DNA of 64,000 nucleotides from contig NZ_CP028924.1 in the NCBI RefSeq assembly GCF_003061515.1, positions 2,294,001-2,358,000 of the forward strand. The letters are read 5' to 3'. This DNA is from Colwellia sp. Arc7-D. GTDB taxonomy: Bacteria; Pseudomonadota; Gammaproteobacteria; Enterobacterales; Alteromonadaceae. How positions within the stretch are numbered: the stretch's first letter is position 1; each line of letters starts with the position of its first letter. Under the pieces are notes generated by a model. That model saw only the letters and a list, made by a program, of their open reading frames with translations, ran no database searches and was not told where the DNA came from. Both the position numbers and the translations under genes were made by a program. Shown piece by piece: positions 19,306 through 29,514 of this stretch.

Positions 19306-21372
19306 TTAATCGCGCAGGTAAATATGAAGCCCACCAAAGTCATCCACTTCTACTCGGTTATTTGGTAATACCACGGTGGTGGTGGTGCTTTCTTCTATAA
19401 TCGCTGGCCCTTTAAATTTCATGCCCGGTTGTAATTTTTCACGATCATAAATTGCCGATTCTTGCTGAGTTTTATTATCAAAATAAACCAAACGTTTACC
19501 TATTAATGCGACATCCGCATCAGCACTGTTGTTGGTATGTGCTCCTGGCAATTTTTCTAATTTTGCTTTTTCTAAAATGCCAAAAGCCACAAGGTGAATA
19601 TTCACCACTTCAATTGCTGAGTCATTCAATCTAAAAGTGTATTCTTGTTGATGGGTTTTATGAAAACGTTCTGATAATTCAGCAATAAAAGCCGCATCAT
19701 CGAGTTCAATATCAGGAACATGAATTTTAACGGTATGCTCTTGTCCGGTATATCTCGCATCAACGTAGAGTTCATGTTTGACTTTATCTTGCGCCATACC
19801 ATCATTTTTATAATCTAAATTAGCTTTTGAAATCACACCTTCAAATGCATTAATGACTGTCAATTTACTTTGGTTATTTATATTAAACCTATGGGTTTGT
19901 ATATAATCTCTACGCAAGTCAATCATCAACATTCCCCAGGCAGAAAAAACACCGGCGAATGGAGGGATAATCACTTTACGAGCATTTAACTCTTGTCCTA
20001 AAGCCGTTGCGTGCAATGCACCACCACCGCCAAAAGCCATTAACGAAAAATCACGTGGGTCGTAACCGCGATTGACCGATATTAATTTAAGTGCATTAAC
20101 CATATTAGAGTTAGCAATATTTAGCACACCATGAGCAACATCCATGGCCTTTACATTTAGCTGTTGCGCTAAAGTATCAAAAGCGGCTTCAACAGCCTGA
20201 ATATCAGGCTGAATTTCTCCACCAGCAAAATTTTCATTGTTGATTCGGCCAGTAATTAAATTAGCATCCGTTGTCGTAGGAGCCGTACCGCCGCGTCCAT
20301 AAGCAACCGGCCCAGGAAGAGAACCTGCGCTTTGCGGTCCAACATGCAAACTGTTAGCTGCATCAATCCATGCAATACTTCCACCGCCGTTACCTATTTC
20401 AACAATATCAATAACGGGGGTTTTAATTGGATAGCCGGCTTTTTTAGCGGTTTTTTCTAAAACATACTCAGTCGTAATACGTGTTGCACCATCATGAATA
20501 AGTGAACATTTGGCTGTAGTGCCACCAATATCAAGTGCCATAATATTGCCATCACCAATCACTTCTCCATAAGCAGCTGCGCCCAAAATGCCACCAACAG
20601 GGCCAGATTCAACTAATGTAATAGGATTATCGCGAGCAGATTGTAAGGTTGAAATCCCACCATTTGACTGCATAATAAACGGATCATTTTTCAAACCGTT
20701 AGCACGCAGTTTACTTTTGAGCTTATCTAAATATTGTTGCGCTGGCGGCAATACATAAGCAGACAATACCGTGGTGCTTGTTCTTTCATATTCGCGCCAT
20801 TCGCTTGAAATTTCATGAGAAGCAATCACATTAATTTCTGGCCATAATCGTTTAAGTTCGACGACTGTTTTAATTTCATGTTCAGGATTCAAATAAGCAT
20901 GTAAAAAACATACACCAATGGCCTCAACTTGTTGTGATTTAAAGTAATCAATCACGTTTTGTAAATTACTCAAATTAATTGGTGTAACAACGTTTCCTTT
21001 ATAATCAAGGCGTTCTTCAACTTCTAATCGTAAATGACGCTCAACAAAAGGATTAGGTTTTTGATAAGTGTTATTAAAAATATCAGGAGTATTACCACGA
21101 GCAATTTCTAATACGTCGCGAAAACCTTTTGTCGTAATCAAGCCTGTTTTAACGCCTTTTCTCTCGGTTATTGCATTAATAACAACCGTAGAACCATGGG
21201 CAAAAAAGTCAACTTCTGATAAATCAATATCCGCTTTAATGGCAGCGTTAACTACGCCTTGTTCGAAATTTGGCGGGGTTGTATCACTTTTAACGGCTTT
21301 AACATTACCTTCATCAATATAGACAAGATCCGTGAACGTTCCACCAACATCTGTTGCGACTCTTACTGTCAT
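19306..21372 (-). CDS. hyuA: Hydantoinase/5-oxoprolinase subunit A
   Basis: A 688-residue HyuA subunit of the ASKHA ATPase fold. The phosphate-1 loop ATDVGGTFTDLV lies at residues 5-16. The phosphate-2 and ATP-binding segments follow (AHGSTVVINAI, ALDIGGTTAKCSLI, GRGGTAPTTTDANL), then the conserved SVNRGYDPRDFSLMAFGGGGALHA. With HyuB it hydrolyses cyclic amides such as hydantoins or 5-oxoproline (pyroglutamate) with ATP. The ATG at 21372 is chosen over one at 21414 because it has an AAGG ribosome site and gives the normal family start. It lies between a TonB receptor (upstream, separated by a strong stem-loop) and hyuB. Confidence 0.92.
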   Translation of the reverse strand: MTVRVATDVGGTFTDLVYIDEGNVKAVKSDTTPPNFEQGVVNAAIKADIDLSEVDFFAHGSTVVINAITERKGVKTGLITTKGFRDVLEIARGNTPDIFNNTYQKPNPFVERHLRLEVEERLDYKGNVVTPINLSNLQNVIDYFKSQQVEAIGVCFLHAYLNPEHEIKTVVELKRLWPEINVIASHEISSEWREYERTSTTVLSAYVLPPAQQYLDKLKSKLRANGLKNDPFIMQSNGGISTLQSARDNPITLVESGPVGGILGAAAYGEVIGDGNIMALDIGGTTAKCSLIHDGATRITTEYVLEKTAKKAGYPIKTPVIDIVEIGNGGGSIAWIDAANSLHVGPQSAGSLPGPVAYGRGGTAPTTTDANLITGRINNENFAGGEIQPDIQAVEAAFDTLAQQLNVKAMDVAHGVLNIANSNMVNALKLISVNRGYDPRDFSLMAFGGGGALHATALGQELNARKVIIPPFAGVFSAWGMLMIDLRRDYIQTHRFNINNQSKLTVINAFEGVISKANLDYKNDGMAQDKVKHELYVDARYTGQEHTVKIHVPDIELDDAAFIAELSERFHKTHQQEYTFRLNDSAIEVVNIHLVAFGILEKAKLEKLPGAHTNNSADADVALIGKRLVYFDNKTQQESAIYDREKLQPGMKFKGPAIIEESTTTTVVLPNNRVEVDDFGGLHIYLRD

Positions 21373-21487
21373 AATTTGTACCTTATATACCAACGTTAAT
21401 TGAAACTTAGCCACAATTAACTCTATCTAGTTAGCGATAAAATTTATTACTGAACCAAACATATAAATTTGAATAAAAAAGAATTAA

Positions 21488-21522
21488 CTCATGATGACAA
21501 GTGCTCTACTTGTCATCATGAG
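21488..21522 (-). terminator. Stem-loop terminator between TonB receptor and hyuA
   Basis: A perfect 14-base stem (ctcatgatgacaag / cttgtcatcatgag), 7-base loop, followed on the - strand by a T-rich run. It lies 13 bases past the receptor stop and suggests that hyuA has its own promoter in 21373-21487 or is reached only by read-through. Confidence 0.8.
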
Positions 21523-21534
21523 ATTGGTTTAATA

Positions 21535-23706
21535 CTAGAAGTTATACCGAACTTGTGCGCCAATTTGTCGAGGTTGGTTGCGCATACGGATTAGTGGGTT
21601 GAATAAAAACACCGTTTCTGGTGAAGCTTCATCAGTTAGGTTAGAGGCAAATATTGAAGCTGACCATTGCTCATTCTCTAAGGTGAAATTTGCATTCAAA
21701 AATGTATGCGTGTCTGATTCACCCGTATCTTCATTGAAGATATCAAATGAACGAGGTCCAAGTGTATTAAAGGCAAGACGAGCTTTAAATACATAATCAG
21801 AAAATGCTTCTTGTGAATAATCAATTGAGCCATTCAAATTAAAGTCAGATACATACGGCATTGTACCCTCTTCTGTTTGAGCTAAATCTCTACCCGAAAG
21901 AATATCATTACCTATATTTTTAGTGATCTCATTATCGATTAAACCAAGACCAAAATTAATGCTTAAGTTATCTGTTATTGTTGCCGACATCTCTAGTTCA
22001 AAACCATCAATAGCCACTTCATCAATATTTAAATTTTCTAAGGTAAAAGTGTCAGGGTTTAAACGCGTAAATTGTGCATCTTGTTGTTCAATATGAAATA
22101 CCGACATGTTCAACCACATTTTGCCGTCAAACCATGTTGTTTTCAGCCCTAACTCTACAGTGTCTGAAATTTCTTCATCATATTTACGAATAACACTTGG
22201 CGAGTATTCATTGAAACCACCTGATCTAAAGCCCTTTGAATAGGTGCTATAAAGTAGGTGATCTTCTGTCATTTGCCAAGCAAGTGAAGCTTTAGGCTGT
22301 AACTGGCTAAAGGTATCATTCACTTTGGAAGCATTTGGGTCACGCTCATCAAAAGCATCTCTGTCTTCAGAGTCATAACGTAATGCCACTGTTAGCTCTA
22401 AATCATCTCTCATGTCATAATTTGCTTGGCCAAAAACCGCGTAAGCATTACTTTCTTGTACTGTTTTTTCACCAACAAAAACTAAGCTTGGATCTTCTGA
22501 AATATTGTCCTTAACCATCTGATAAGTCACACGCTCTGTTGGCGTTAAATCCCATACTTGATCGTAAGATACGGTTCTATCTTTTGATTCATAATACGCA
22601 CCAATTGCCCAACGAAAGCTTTCTTCACCTGGAGAAGTAAAACGAGTTTCGACACTGATAGAGTCTTCTTCGATTGGGTTTATTTGCGTAATTGGGAAGT
22701 AAAAATTGTCTTCACTCGCGTCTTGATGTGTAAAGTCACCATCGGAGAAAAACATGATGTCAGAATCATTTGCTGAAGCGATAAAAGTGAAGTCACCATT
22801 ATCAGTTTCATGATCAAGTTTAGCTGAAACAGACCAAAGCTCTGATTCATCAAGCCCTACCGCATTCGCATCAGGCTCGATAGAAAAATCTTCCAGTTCG
22901 TCAACATCCACAAACGCCATATAATTACTGCCTTGCGTTTTCTTAGAATAGTTACCATGCAAGGTTAGTGTTGTATAATCAGTCAAGTAAAACTCAAGCA
23001 TACCTTGAGTACCGAATGCCCCATCAACATAATCAACTTTTTCATTTAAATAAGAGTTATCGATTAAGCCATCAAAATCTTGGTAATTGGCTGAAAACCT
23101 AAAGTAAGCCTTATCTTCAACAATAGGTCCGCTCACTGCAACATTTAGCTTTTTGTCATTACCTTCTGCAATTGAGGCTTGAATACTGCCTTCAACATCA
23201 TCTGATGCTTGTTTTGTGACAATATTTATTGCACCACCAATCGCATTTTTACCATACAGGGCACCTTGTGGCCCTCGTAATACTTCAATTCGCTCAATAT
23301 CATGCAAACCTTGGTTGATAAACTCTAAATTAGGGACAGTAATACCATCAACAACATAAGCAATAGGAGCTTCACCTACTTGCGGTGTGATCAAACCACG
23401 AACCGTGACAAAATTGAGACCAGATCGAAAGTTGGTTGAAACATTTAAATTAGGTGTTAACGAGGAAAAGTCTTTAATCGATGTGATACGAGCGGCTTTG
23501 ATATCTTCATCACTAAAGACCGTGACCGAGTCTGGAATTTGTTGCAACGTTTCACTTCTTCCTCGTGCGGTTACAACAATTTTCTCAATTTCTTCAACAT
23601 TACTCTTAGTGCTTGCTTCTTCTGCATATACAGTTGCGCTTCCTGATAAAGCGATAATTACTGCTAACGAAATCTTCTTAGGAAGAAATTGATTGATTAA
23701 TGACAT
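21535..23706 (-). CDS. TonB-dependent outer-membrane receptor
   Basis: A 723-residue outer-membrane transporter. Signal peptide about 1-28, TonB-box-like EKIVVTARGR at about 42-51, plug domain about 55-165 (QQIPDSVTVFSDEDI, RIEVLRGPQGALYGKNAIGGAINIVTK), then a 22-strand barrel rich in aromatic/Asp strands and ending in VRYNF with the terminal Phe needed for barrel insertion. It is upstream of hyuA and downstream of an Xaa-Pro aminopeptidase gene, so the cargo is likely a peptide, cyclic dipeptide or related amide rather than iron, though no sequence feature proves the ligand. Confidence 0.93.
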   Translation of the reverse strand: MSLINQFLPKKISLAVIIALSGSATVYAEEASTKSNVEEIEKIVVTARGRSETLQQIPDSVTVFSDEDIKAARITSIKDFSSLTPNLNVSTNFRSGLNFVTVRGLITPQVGEAPIAYVVDGITVPNLEFINQGLHDIERIEVLRGPQGALYGKNAIGGAINIVTKQASDDVEGSIQASIAEGNDKKLNVAVSGPIVEDKAYFRFSANYQDFDGLIDNSYLNEKVDYVDGAFGTQGMLEFYLTDYTTLTLHGNYSKKTQGSNYMAFVDVDELEDFSIEPDANAVGLDESELWSVSAKLDHETDNGDFTFIASANDSDIMFFSDGDFTHQDASEDNFYFPITQINPIEEDSISVETRFTSPGEESFRWAIGAYYESKDRTVSYDQVWDLTPTERVTYQMVKDNISEDPSLVFVGEKTVQESNAYAVFGQANYDMRDDLELTVALRYDSEDRDAFDERDPNASKVNDTFSQLQPKASLAWQMTEDHLLYSTYSKGFRSGGFNEYSPSVIRKYDEEISDTVELGLKTTWFDGKMWLNMSVFHIEQQDAQFTRLNPDTFTLENLNIDEVAIDGFELEMSATITDNLSINFGLGLIDNEITKNIGNDILSGRDLAQTEEGTMPYVSDFNLNGSIDYSQEAFSDYVFKARLAFNTLGPRSFDIFNEDTGESDTHTFLNANFTLENEQWSASIFASNLTDEASPETVFLFNPLIRMRNQPRQIGAQVRYNF

Positions 23707-23969
23707 ATGGCTACCCTCTATATTTAGTGTTAAGTACTTTTTATATTTGTTATTAGTACTTATTATTTTTGTTATCAGTACTTATTTATATTTTCAACAC
23801 ATCTAATACTACGTAAGGAGAAAAAAATATTTGATTAAAAAATGAATAAAAAGCGCAATATCTTTTGTATTCATAATCTAAAACAGCACATTTCACACTA
23901 AGATAAATAACCCTTTGAAATTTATACTTTAATTTTAATTAAAACTTTATTTTAGCCATAATTATTGTG

Positions 23970-25760
23970 TCATATGGCCATCGTTGCACTTCTAAGCCAG
24001 TTGATACTTGATGTATCGTGGACTAGAGGTGAAATATAAGTATAAACTTGTTGATGGTAATTATTGAGCCAATTAATTTCACTTTGACTTAGCAAGTTAT
24101 TATCGATCAACGATTGATCAAACGGTACATGAGTTAAAACTTCAAACGCTAACATAGGTATTTCTGCACCAGCAAGTGCTTTGCTTTCTTTAATAAAATA
24201 TAAATTTTCATGACGTATACCAAACTCGCTTTCACGATAATAACCAGGCTCAATAGAAACAACCATTCCAGGTAATAGAGCCACCTCACTATTAAACTTA
24301 GCAATACGTTGAGGCCCTTCATGTACATTAAGATAGTGACCTACTCCATGCCCTGTACCATGGGCATAATCATAGCCATGTTGCCATAAATACTGTCGAG
24401 CAAAGGCATCAAGATGTTGGCCAGTTGTGCCATAAGGAAACTTCATTTGTGCAAGAGAAATATGACCTTTTAACACAAGTGTTGCCATTCTTTTTTGCTC
24501 GCTACTTACCTTACCTATGGCAACTGTTCGAGTTACATCGGTAGATCCATCAAGATAATGTGCGCCAGAGTCAATAAGATAGATACTATTGTTTGTCATT
24601 AGTTTTGGAATACTATCTTTATGATTGTAATGACACATAGCAGCATTACTTCCAGAAGCTGAAACCGTTTCAAAACTTGGCTGTTGATATAAGGCATCTT
24701 TCATTCTATAACTTTCTAATTTGTTTGAAAGTACCGCTTCATCATAAAAAACTTTTGAATTAATATTATCATCAAGCCATGCAAGAAAGTTAACTACTGC
24801 ACTAGCATCACGTAAATGACATGCTTTGAAACCTGATAATTCAATGACATTTTTTTGAGCTTTGAACAGACTTATGGGATCTAAACTTTCAACTATAGTA
24901 TTACTATTATTTCGCAATACATTCATCGTATCCGCATTAACTTTTTGAGGGTCAACTTGAATTACCTGATTTGTAAGAGATAGAAAATATTTATCTCTCT
25001 CTTGTTCAGCCTTAAAACTTACTCCACAATCAAAGCTAGATATAATATTTTCTGTGATGTTTTCTAACGCCAAAAAGCAAATCACGTCGCCATTTTTATT
25101 AATGATAGCTGTACTAAAAAAAACAGGTAAACAAGGAACATCACGCCCTCTTAGATTGAGTAGCCAACTAATAGAGTCAAGACTAGTAATAATGGCACAA
25201 TCAACATTACTAGCCTTTAAAGCATCACCAGTTTGGGTTCTTTTAATTTTGTTTGGTTTACCATGATATTTATCTGCTAATATTTCAACTGGCTTAGACT
25301 TTTTATGGGGTCTGTCTTTCCAACATTGATCAATTATATTTTTAGCAATGTCCACACAAGTAACTTGGTACAGAGTACAAGCTTGTACAAACTCATTATA
25401 CCAAGCAAAAGTATGTAGTTTAGGGTCAAGGCCAATTCGTGATTTTGTGGATAATGCTTTACCTAACCAATCATGCTTTTCAAATTCTGATAAATTTTGG
25501 AAATAATACTGTTGTTCGTCAACCTGTTCAGAAACCTGTACCTTATAACGCCCATCAACAAATATAATCGCGGTCTCTTTCAATACAACCGCCACGCCAA
25601 CAGTACCGGTAAAACCATTCAACCATTTTAGGCGATTATTATGCTCCGGAACTTCTTCTAAAAAATATTCATCTTCATGAGGAACAATAAATGCGTCTAT
25701 ATTTAATCGACCCATTTCAGCTCTAACAGCCTTTAAACGCTCACTATGTTGATTATTCAT
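23970..25760 (-). CDS. Xaa-Pro aminopeptidase (M24B, long cytosolic type)
   Basis: A 596-residue aminopeptidase P that removes the N-terminal residue from Xaa-Pro peptides. Two creatinase-like N-terminal domains (about 1-300) precede a pita-bread catalytic domain (about 310-540). The dinuclear metal ligands are visible: the two Asp in LIDSGAHYLDGSTDVTRT, the His in GTGHGVGHYLNVHEGP, and the two Glu in SIEPGYY and GIRHENL. A C-terminal extension (about 540-596) is as in the long APP1 group. The start at 25760 has an AGGAGAGA ribosome site and is preferred over 25778. It opens the peptide island on this strand; the 263-base gap to the TonB receptor gene may hold a separate promoter. Confidence 0.93.
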   Translation of the reverse strand: MNNQHSERLKAVRAEMGRLNIDAFIVPHEDEYFLEEVPEHNNRLKWLNGFTGTVGVAVVLKETAIIFVDGRYKVQVSEQVDEQQYYFQNLSEFEKHDWLGKALSTKSRIGLDPKLHTFAWYNEFVQACTLYQVTCVDIAKNIIDQCWKDRPHKKSKPVEILADKYHGKPNKIKRTQTGDALKASNVDCAIITSLDSISWLLNLRGRDVPCLPVFFSTAIINKNGDVICFLALENITENIISSFDCGVSFKAEQERDKYFLSLTNQVIQVDPQKVNADTMNVLRNNSNTIVESLDPISLFKAQKNVIELSGFKACHLRDASAVVNFLAWLDDNINSKVFYDEAVLSNKLESYRMKDALYQQPSFETVSASGSNAAMCHYNHKDSIPKLMTNNSIYLIDSGAHYLDGSTDVTRTVAIGKVSSEQKRMATLVLKGHISLAQMKFPYGTTGQHLDAFARQYLWQHGYDYAHGTGHGVGHYLNVHEGPQRIAKFNSEVALLPGMVVSIEPGYYRESEFGIRHENLYFIKESKALAGAEIPMLAFEVLTHVPFDQSLIDNNLLSQSEINWLNNYHQQVYTYISPLVHDTSSINWLRSATMAI

Positions 25761-26298
25761 TCTCTCTCCTACTAACAATTAACTTTATTGTTTAAATTTT
25801 AAATAGAAGATGTTACGGAACATTCGGTGTGAAATAATTTTAATTAATACGCTTATTTAGCAATAAATTTTGTTTCTGATATGGGAATAATATTTTATTG
25901 CACTTTCTATCTTTACGTCATACGAGTATAAAATTTATCCCAACGTTATACGCAGAAATTAACCTTGATACTTAAGGTCATATTTATATTTACAATTTGC
26001 TCCATCAAAAAGTCTAATTTCCACTTATTTTAGTTTACGGAGCTTGCTTTAGTGATCAAATTTATTGTTTATTAGAGAAGATATAACATCATTAAAGTGG
26101 TAGGTTTTTTATATGAATTTTTGTTGATTTTTTCAGCTTAATTAATTCTGCATTCATGCCAATTCGACCTTATAATTGACTGTAATGATGGCAAAGTGGT
26201 CTATTTAAGGTAGTATATTCACACTTAAATTAAGTATGACTTGAACTCAAAATCAACATATAAAGTCAACATGTGAAGACATATGAGCCTAATAAAAA
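25761..26298. other. Non-coding spacer
   Basis: AT-rich spacer upstream of the aminopeptidase gene and downstream of queE. I see no gene. A partial copy of box 1 of the dispersed element occurs at 26191-26222. Confidence 0.4.
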
Positions 26299-26325
26299 CC
26301 AAAAAAAAGCAGTTATTACACTGCT
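26299..26325 (-). terminator. Intrinsic terminator of queE
   Basis: On the - strand agcagt / actgct with a 6-base loop, followed by a run of about nine T. A second hairpin (aactgcg / cgcagtt, 26355-26373) lies closer to the stop codon. Confidence 0.85.
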
Positions 26326-26383
26326 ATTATTTTCGTAAAATGAAGATGAAGATGAACTGCGCTACACGCAGTTAATGATGATC

Positions 26384-27058
26384 TTACTCAATACCAATAT
26401 ATTTATGTACTTGCACCGATAATCGCCAGTTGTTTTCAATACATGTGGCAATCGCAAGCTCAGTTGCCCGTTGTTTTTGGCTAATAGGCTGTAAGTAAAT
26501 TTGCTTGTTTTCGACTTTATGTTCAGCCAATAATGCTTTTAAATCATCTATGTGCTGCTCTGTACCGACCGGATGCTTAATTTCATTAGCGCGCTGCATG
26601 GCACTGGCTAAAATTTTGTAGCCACCACGCATGTTTACTTTAGGTGAAACGGTTACCCAGCATTGCTCAGATACTCTAATTTCAAACGTGCCTGATGTTT
26701 CTACCTGGCAGCTATAACCTAATGCTTCAAAATATAAACACAGTTCAGTTAAATCAACCATGCAAGGTTCGCCACCGGTGATCACAATATGTTTAGCTTT
26801 ATAGTTCTGCTGAATGAATATTTCAGCAATATTATCTAACGATAAATTCGACCATTGTTCAGTTTCTTCTGATTTGCTTAATAGCGTATTACTGCTAATT
26901 TCTAACTCTGGATGAATTTCCCATGTGTGCTTGGTATCGCACCACGAACAGCCAACGGGACAGCCTTGTAAGCGAAGAAAAATTGACGGTTGGCCGGTAA
27001 ACGAGCCTTCGCCTTGCAGAGTTTCAAACAATTCATTTATTTTATAACGTGTGGTCAT
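26384..27058 (-). CDS. queE: 7-carboxy-7-deazaguanine synthase
   Basis: A radical-SAM enzyme of 224 residues in the queuosine/preQ0 pathway that converts carboxytetrahydropterin to 7-carboxy-7-deazaguanine. The substrate motif ETLQGEGSFTGQPSIF is followed by the iron-sulfur cysteines C33, C37 and C40 (GCPVGCSWCDTKHTW, the QueE-type CxxxCxxC), the GGEP motif, and the C-terminal region typical of the family. The start at 27058 is chosen because MTTRYKINELFETLQGEG is the normal N terminus; the frame continues upstream without family sequence. It is divergent from queC, with only 69 bases between the two starts, so both promoters overlap there. It has its own terminator. Confidence 0.95.
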   Translation of the reverse strand: MTTRYKINELFETLQGEGSFTGQPSIFLRLQGCPVGCSWCDTKHTWEIHPELEISSNTLLSKSEETEQWSNLSLDNIAEIFIQQNYKAKHIVITGGEPCMVDLTELCLYFEALGYSCQVETSGTFEIRVSEQCWVTVSPKVNMRGGYKILASAMQRANEIKHPVGTEQHIDDLKALLAEHKVENKQIYLQPISQKQRATELAIATCIENNWRLSVQVHKYIGIE

Positions 27059-27127
27059 TTCTTTAATGCTTAGATAATTTCGAGTAGAATGCGCAAGTTT
27101 TATATTATACCTCAAGAGAACTAAAAT

Positions 27128-27784
27128 ATGAGTAATAAAGTCGTAGTAATTTTTTCCGGTGGCATGGATTCATTCACGGTACTAAACCGAGCTTTAAAAG
27201 ATGGTAAAGAAGTTTATGCCTTAACATTTGATTATGGCCAAAAACATGTGAAAGAAATTGCCTGCGCCAGTAAAGTTTGCCAGCAATTAGGTGTTGCTCA
27301 TAAAGTAATAGATATTTCGGCGATAAACCAAATATTAGCCGGGTCGTCTTTAACCGATGATATTGAGATCCCTGAAGGTCACTACGAAGCTGAAAGCATG
27401 AAATCAACCGTAGTGCCAAACCGAAATATGATTTTACTCTCACTTGCGGTAGGTTATGCCGTATCGGTAAAAGCTTCACAAGTATATTACGGTGCACATT
27501 CTGGCGACCATGCCATTTATCCTGATTGTCGCCCTGAATTTGTGATGAAAATGAATGATGTTTGTAAAATAGCTAATTACGAAGCAGTTGAGATTTTTAG
27601 CCCATATTTAACCAATAATAAATCAGATATTTTAACCGATGGTTTGAAAATGGGCTTAAGTTATGAAGATACTTGGACTTGTTACAACGGTCGTGAGAAA
27701 GCCTGTGGTAAATGTGGTGCGTGTCAAGAGCGCTTAGAAGCGTTTGCTGATAATAATATTACCGATCCTCTCCCGTACGAATAA
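27128..27784 (+). CDS. queC: 7-cyano-7-deazaguanine (preQ0) synthase
   Basis: A 218-residue ATP-dependent enzyme that turns 7-carboxy-7-deazaguanine into preQ0. The PP-loop FSGGMDS is at residues 9-15. The family segments [13 protein letters not shown] and [17 protein letters not shown] follow. Near the C terminus a four-cysteine zinc site is seen in [20 protein letters not shown]. It acts directly after the queE product, encoded on the opposite strand. The gene is followed by a perfect 13-base terminator hairpin. I looked for a preQ1 riboswitch ahead of it and see none in the short leader. Confidence 0.96.
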   Translation: MSNKVVVIFSGGMDSFTVLNRALKDGKEVYALTFDYGQKHVKEIACASKVCQQLGVAHKVIDISAINQILAGSSLTDDIEIPEGHYEAESMKSTVVPNRNMILLSLAVGYAVSVKASQVYYGAHSGDHAIYPDCRPEFVMKMNDVCKIANYEAVEIFSPYLTNNKSDILTDGLKMGLSYEDTWTCYNGREKACGKCGACQERLEAFADNNITDPLPYE

Positions 27785-27824
27785 ACAGTTATCGATTGTT
27801 TAAGAGAAAATTTAAACATAAATA

Positions 27825-27860
27825 CTAAAAAGGGACAGTTAAATGTCCCTTTTTAGTGTT
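27825..27860. terminator. Bidirectional terminator, queC/lysC
   Basis: A perfect 13-base stem (ctaaaaagggaca / tgtccctttttag) with a 6-base loop and T/A runs on both sides, between two convergent genes. Confidence 0.9.
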
Positions 27861-27939
27861 TAGTATTTGTCTAATTTTAATTAAAAGTTTTTATTAAAGC
27901 TCTCATTAAAAATAGTTAGCCGGCATATTTACGCCTAGC

Positions 27940-29304
27940 TTAACCATTAAACAGTGTATCGTGTAAACGCTCTACCACTTGATTAGCATCGGCTTCTGGT
28001 ACTAAGAAACAAAGGTTATGATTACTTGCACCATGGCAAATCATGCGAATATTAAAATCATTCACTTTATCAAAAATGCTACTACCAACACCTTTAGTGC
28101 CATGAATTTTATTACCGATCACCGCAATTAAACTTAAGCCATGTTCAACGCTAACCTCACAAAGTTGCTCAAGCTCTTCAACTACAGCTTTGGTTAACAA
28201 AGCTTGTGTAGAGCCATAGGGGTTATCAAACGTTAGGGCAACACTAATCTCGCTTGTAGTGATTAGGTCAACACTTAATTGATGCTTTGCTAATACAGTA
28301 AAAACTTTTGCTAAAAAACCACTGGCATGTAGCATTTGTGGGCTTTTAACGGTTACTAGTGTTTGTTCACGGCGCAGTGCAATCGAGCGATAAGTGGGAC
28401 TAGATTCAACATTACGCTGTATTCTTGTACCACCAGCGTCAGGTTCTTTACTTGAGCCAACAAAAACAGGAATGTCTTGGCGCATGGCAGGAATTAATGT
28501 TGCCGGGTGAAGAATTTTTGCACCAAATGTTGCCATTTCTGCAGCTTCACCAAAACTAATTTCGTTTATTGAACGCGCTTGATCGGTTATGCGAGGATCG
28601 GTTGTAAAAATTCCCACCACATCAGTCCAAATACTCAAGTTACTCGCTTGAATAGCTTCAGCTAATAATGCTGCACTATAATCAGAACCACCGCGACCAA
28701 GCGTTGTGGTGTTACCTTGCTGATCACTACCAATAAAACCCTGTGTAACAATAACTTGATCTTTTAGTAGCGGTAACAGTAATGTTTTAGCATTAGCGGC
28801 TAATTGCGATAAATCCACTTGGGCTTTACCGTATAAATCATCGGTTTTCATGACTTGACGAACATCAAAGTAATGACCATTAACGCCTACAGTTTGTAAT
28901 ACTTGAGCAAATATACGTGAACTGAATTGTTCACCAAAGCTTAAGATATTATCACTGTTTTTCATGGTGTGATTTGAAGCTTGTTGATCAGCAAAAGTAC
29001 GCAAAGATATCAGTAATGCTGATATTTCACTGTTTATAGCGTCAGGTTTATTAAAATGTTGTGTTATCGCATATTGAATGTCAGCGATATTACCAATAAT
29101 TTGTTCACGCTCTTCACTAGGAACGTCTGCTTGGCTTAAGCGCACTAAATGGTTAGTTACCCCAGCACTTGCTGAAACCACCACTACACGGTTAACTGTA
29201 TTATTTTTAATGATATCGGCACAGCGCAACATGGCTTGATAATCAGCCACACTGGTGCCACCAAATTTTGCTACGGTAATATTATTAATGACTTTAGCAG
29301 ACAT
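27940..29304 (-). CDS. lysC: Lysine-sensitive aspartokinase III
   Basis: A 454-residue monofunctional aspartate kinase that phosphorylates L-aspartate, the first step to lysine, threonine and methionine. The kinase domain begins VAKFGGTSVAD (Lys13-Ser18) and contains LSFGEQFSSR, TLGRGGSDYSAALLAEA and WTDVVGIFTTDPR. Two ACT domains at about 310-450 bind the feedback inhibitor. Length fits LysC (449 in E. coli) and not the bifunctional ThrA or MetL. The start at 29304 has a GGAGA ribosome site; the frame extends upstream but that part lacks family sequence. A lysine riboswitch lies 256 bases upstream, which fixes the lysine-specific identity and the mode of control. Confidence 0.95.
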   Translation of the reverse strand: MSAKVINNITVAKFGGTSVADYQAMLRCADIIKNNTVNRVVVVSASAGVTNHLVRLSQADVPSEEREQIIGNIADIQYAITQHFNKPDAINSEISALLISLRTFADQQASNHTMKNSDNILSFGEQFSSRIFAQVLQTVGVNGHYFDVRQVMKTDDLYGKAQVDLSQLAANAKTLLLPLLKDQVIVTQGFIGSDQQGNTTTLGRGGSDYSAALLAEAIQASNLSIWTDVVGIFTTDPRITDQARSINEISFGEAAEMATFGAKILHPATLIPAMRQDIPVFVGSSKEPDAGGTRIQRNVESSPTYRSIALRREQTLVTVKSPQMLHASGFLAKVFTVLAKHQLSVDLITTSEISVALTFDNPYGSTQALLTKAVVEELEQLCEVSVEHGLSLIAVIGNKIHGTKGVGSSIFDKVNDFNIRMICHGASNHNLCFLVPEADANQVVERLHDTLFNG

Positions 29305-29514
29305 GTGAGTTCTCCAGACATGCAGTTGGTAGAACTTTAGCAGTAATACAGTGAGATAAATTTTCGATGATACTAGCATCCGTATTTAACGGCAGATAAT
29401 AACAGTTTAACATAAATAATCTTCCTAAAAGCCTGTTTACTGTGTGATATTTTGTAACGTTCAGTAAATTTTAAAGGCAAATAACTAACAGGAAGAGCAT
29501 GACTGAGTGTAGAG

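Noticed and set aside
23387..23692. 101-codon frame opposite the TonB receptor
   Set aside because: Antisense shadow of a clearly coding region.
27059..27127. preQ1 riboswitch between queE and queC
   Set aside because: The 69-base gap lacks the aptamer's C-rich loop and A-rich tail pairing, and must also hold two promoters.
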